Assembly (NCBI GenBank): GCA_030630905.1
Contig: DAOVMB010000132.1
Coordinates: 1-6,832, forward strand
Direction: 5' to 3'
Length of the DNA stretch: 6,832 nt
From: Sedimentisphaerales bacterium
GTDB lineage: Bacteria > Planctomycetota > Phycisphaerae > Sedimentisphaerales > Anaerobacaceae
Shown: positions 5,585 through 6,832 of the stretch, piece after piece
How positions within the stretch are numbered: position 1 is the stretch's first letter
How the letters are laid out: every line of letters begins with the position of its first letter
Made by a program: the position numbers and the translations under genes
The notes under the pieces: generated by a model
Told to the model about the DNA's origin: nothing
Databases searched by the model: none
What the model saw: the letters and a program-made list of their open reading frames with translations, nothing else

Positions 5585-6820
5585 ATGGAAATTATTATAC
5601 AAAAGTTTGGCGGCACATCGGTGGCTGATGCGGAAAAAATTCGCCAGGCTGCTAAGCGAGTCATTAAAACAGCAGAGAAAGGTTTTGGTGTGGTAGTAGT
5701 GGCATCGGCCCGCGGCAAACAAACCGATCAGCTCGTTGCGGACGCTCTCGAACTGAATCCGAATCCGCCGAAACGCGAAATGGACCAACTGCTCAGTACT
5801 GGTGAGCAGCAATCGGTTTCGCTCTTCGCCATGGCGCTGGATGCGATGGGCTGCGACGCCATTAGCTTTACGGGCAGCCAAATCCGAATGATGACCGATA
5901 GCGTCCACACAAAGGCACGGATCGTCAGTATCGACGGCAAGCGAATTCGCAGGCAGTTGGAGTTGGGTAAGATTGTAATTGTTGCAGGCTTTCAGGGCAT
6001 CGATGAGCATGAGAATATTACCACTCTCGGCCGAGGCGGCTCGGATACGACCGGAGTTGCCCTGGCTGCAATTCTGGGAGCCAAACTTTGCGAAATTTAT
6101 ACCGACGTAGATGGTATCTATACAGCGGACCCGAGAATATACAAAGATGCCGTCAAGATGAAACAAATCAGCTACGACGAGATGCTCGAGATGGCCAGCC
6201 TCGGAGCCGGCGTCATGCATCCTCGGGCCATAGAGTTCGGCAAGAAATATGATGTGACAATTCACGTAAGAAGCAGTAGTGAAGATATAGAGGGGACAAT
6301 AATTACTCATGAGGTGCCACAGATGGAAGGTGTAGTAGTTTCGGGCGCGACAATCCAGAGAGATATGGCCAAAATCAGCCTTGTAGGCGTTGACAACGTA
6401 CCGGGTAATGCCGCAAGGGTCTTCGCTCACCTTGCGAAGGCCAAAGTGGTTGTCCATGACATCGTTCAGACGGAAGTCAGTTCGGATAAGGCAAACCTGT
6501 CGTTTATGATTAGTATTTCGGATTTGGTCGCCGCCAAGGAAGCTGTGGAGCAAATCAAAGGCGATATCAATTGCCGGAGCGTTTTCGTTCGCAAGGATAT
6601 TGCCGAGGTTTCTGTCGTCGGCGTCGGGATGCGAAGCCATTACGGCGTCGCTGAGAAGATGTTCGAGGCCCTTGCAGAAGCTAAGGTCAATATCGATTCC
6701 ATAACGACCAGTGAAATTCGTATCAGTTGCTCTGTGGACGAGGACCAGGCCGAGAAAGCCCTTAAGGCCATTTGTGGAGCTTTTGAACTGCACAAACCCG
6801 CCGAGACGCGTAATGCGTGA
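5585..6820 (+). CDS. lysC: Aspartate kinase, monofunctional, with two ACT domains
   Basis: This 411-residue cytoplasmic enzyme phosphorylates L-aspartate with ATP to give 4-phospho-L-aspartate, the first step to lysine, threonine and methionine. The amino-acid-kinase domain (1 to about 240) shows KFGGTSV (7-13), STGEQ (71-75), TDSVHTKARI (104-113), TLGRGGSDTT (147-156), EIYTDVDGIYTADPR (170-184) and ASLGAGVMHPRAIEF (204-218). Two ACT modules follow, around 263-335 (VGVDNVPGNAARVF) and 340-405 (VVGVGMRSHYGVAEKMFEALAEA), the arrangement for feedback inhibition by lysine and/or threonine. Length and layout match the Bacillus/Corynebacterium LysC class and lack a fused dehydrogenase, which is the separate hom gene here. 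The region usually reading TGWQAG is TGSQIR (96-101). The ATG follows a weak AGG site by 6 nt and directly precedes the KFGG strand. It lies 67 nt after the ApgM-like gene, probably in the same operon. Confidence 0.96.
   Translation: MEIIIQKFGGTSVADAEKIRQAAKRVIKTAEKGFGVVVVASARGKQTDQLVADALELNPNPPKREMDQLLSTGEQQSVSLFAMALDAMGCDAISFTGSQIRMMTDSVHTKARIVSIDGKRIRRQLELGKIVIVAGFQGIDEHENITTLGRGGSDTTGVALAAILGAKLCEIYTDVDGIYTADPRIYKDAVKMKQISYDEMLEMASLGAGVMHPRAIEFGKKYDVTIHVRSSSEDIEGTIITHEVPQMEGVVVSGATIQRDMAKISLVGVDNVPGNAARVFAHLAKAKVVVHDIVQTEVSSDKANLSFMISISDLVAAKEAVEQIKGDINCRSVFVRKDIAEVSVVGVGMRSHYGVAEKMFEALAEAKVNIDSITTSEIRISCSVDEDQAEKALKAICGAFELHKPAETRNA
6311..6820 (+). promoter_or_regulatory. Internal ribosome-binding site and ATG in lysC: possible beta-subunit start
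   Basis: GAGGTG at 6311-6316 is followed after 6 nt by an in-frame ATG at 6323 (Met247 of LysC). Translation from it would give a 165-residue protein made of the two ACT domains only. In Bacillus subtilis aspartokinase II and Corynebacterium glutamicum LysC, a regulatory beta subunit of very similar length comes from an in-frame internal start at the matching place. The site is a better Shine-Dalgarno match than that of full-length lysC. Use in this organism is inference. Confidence 0.55.
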
Positions 6821-6832
6821 CTTATTTAGCCC

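Noticed and set aside
5579..6793. Minus-strand reading frame of 404 codons opposite lysC
   Set aside because: It is antisense to an unmistakable aspartate kinase and has no family motif; long antisense frames arise from codon bias.

Overview
The window holds two divergent gene clusters separated by an AT-rich intergenic region of about 560 bases. The sequence suggests a free-living Gram-negative-type bacterium: a HlyD-type adaptor implies a cell envelope with a periplasm. Moderate base composition, alternative TTG starts and the gene mix would fit a planctomycete of the Phycisphaerae type or a related lineage. That placement is an impression and no marker gene in the window proves it. There are no rRNA or tRNA genes, CRISPR arrays, insertion sequences or clear phage genes.

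Left half (1-2444, minus strand, read from right to left): a VTC-domain protein of the polyphosphate-polymerase family, a DUF4956 membrane protein, and a HlyD-like periplasmic adaptor cut off by the left window edge. The genes are 5 nucleotides apart, so they almost certainly form one operon. VTC and DUF4956 genes are known neighbours in many bacteria, and the adaptor points to an envelope or export role. A good sigma70-like promoter for this operon lies at 2729-2758. It would give a leader of about 278 nucleotides with a compound hairpin at 2657-2694.

Right half (3008-6820, plus strand): homoserine dehydrogenase (hom), an ApgM-family 'cofactor-independent phosphoglycerate mutase' of the type proposed to act as homoserine kinase, and a monofunctional aspartate kinase (lysC). 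Together these supply three steps from aspartate towards threonine: aspartate to aspartyl phosphate, aspartate semialdehyde to homoserine, and probably homoserine to O-phosphohomoserine. Aspartate-semialdehyde dehydrogenase and threonine synthase are not in the window. Both dehydrogenase and kinase carry C-terminal ACT domains, so feedback control by end products is expected.

The points most worth a second look are the ApgM-like enzyme placed where a homoserine kinase is expected, an internal ribosome-binding site and ATG in lysC that would make a separate beta subunit, the VTC/DUF4956/HlyD operon, and its long, possibly structured leader with no ATG start for the first gene. I see no strong case for an entirely undescribed system.
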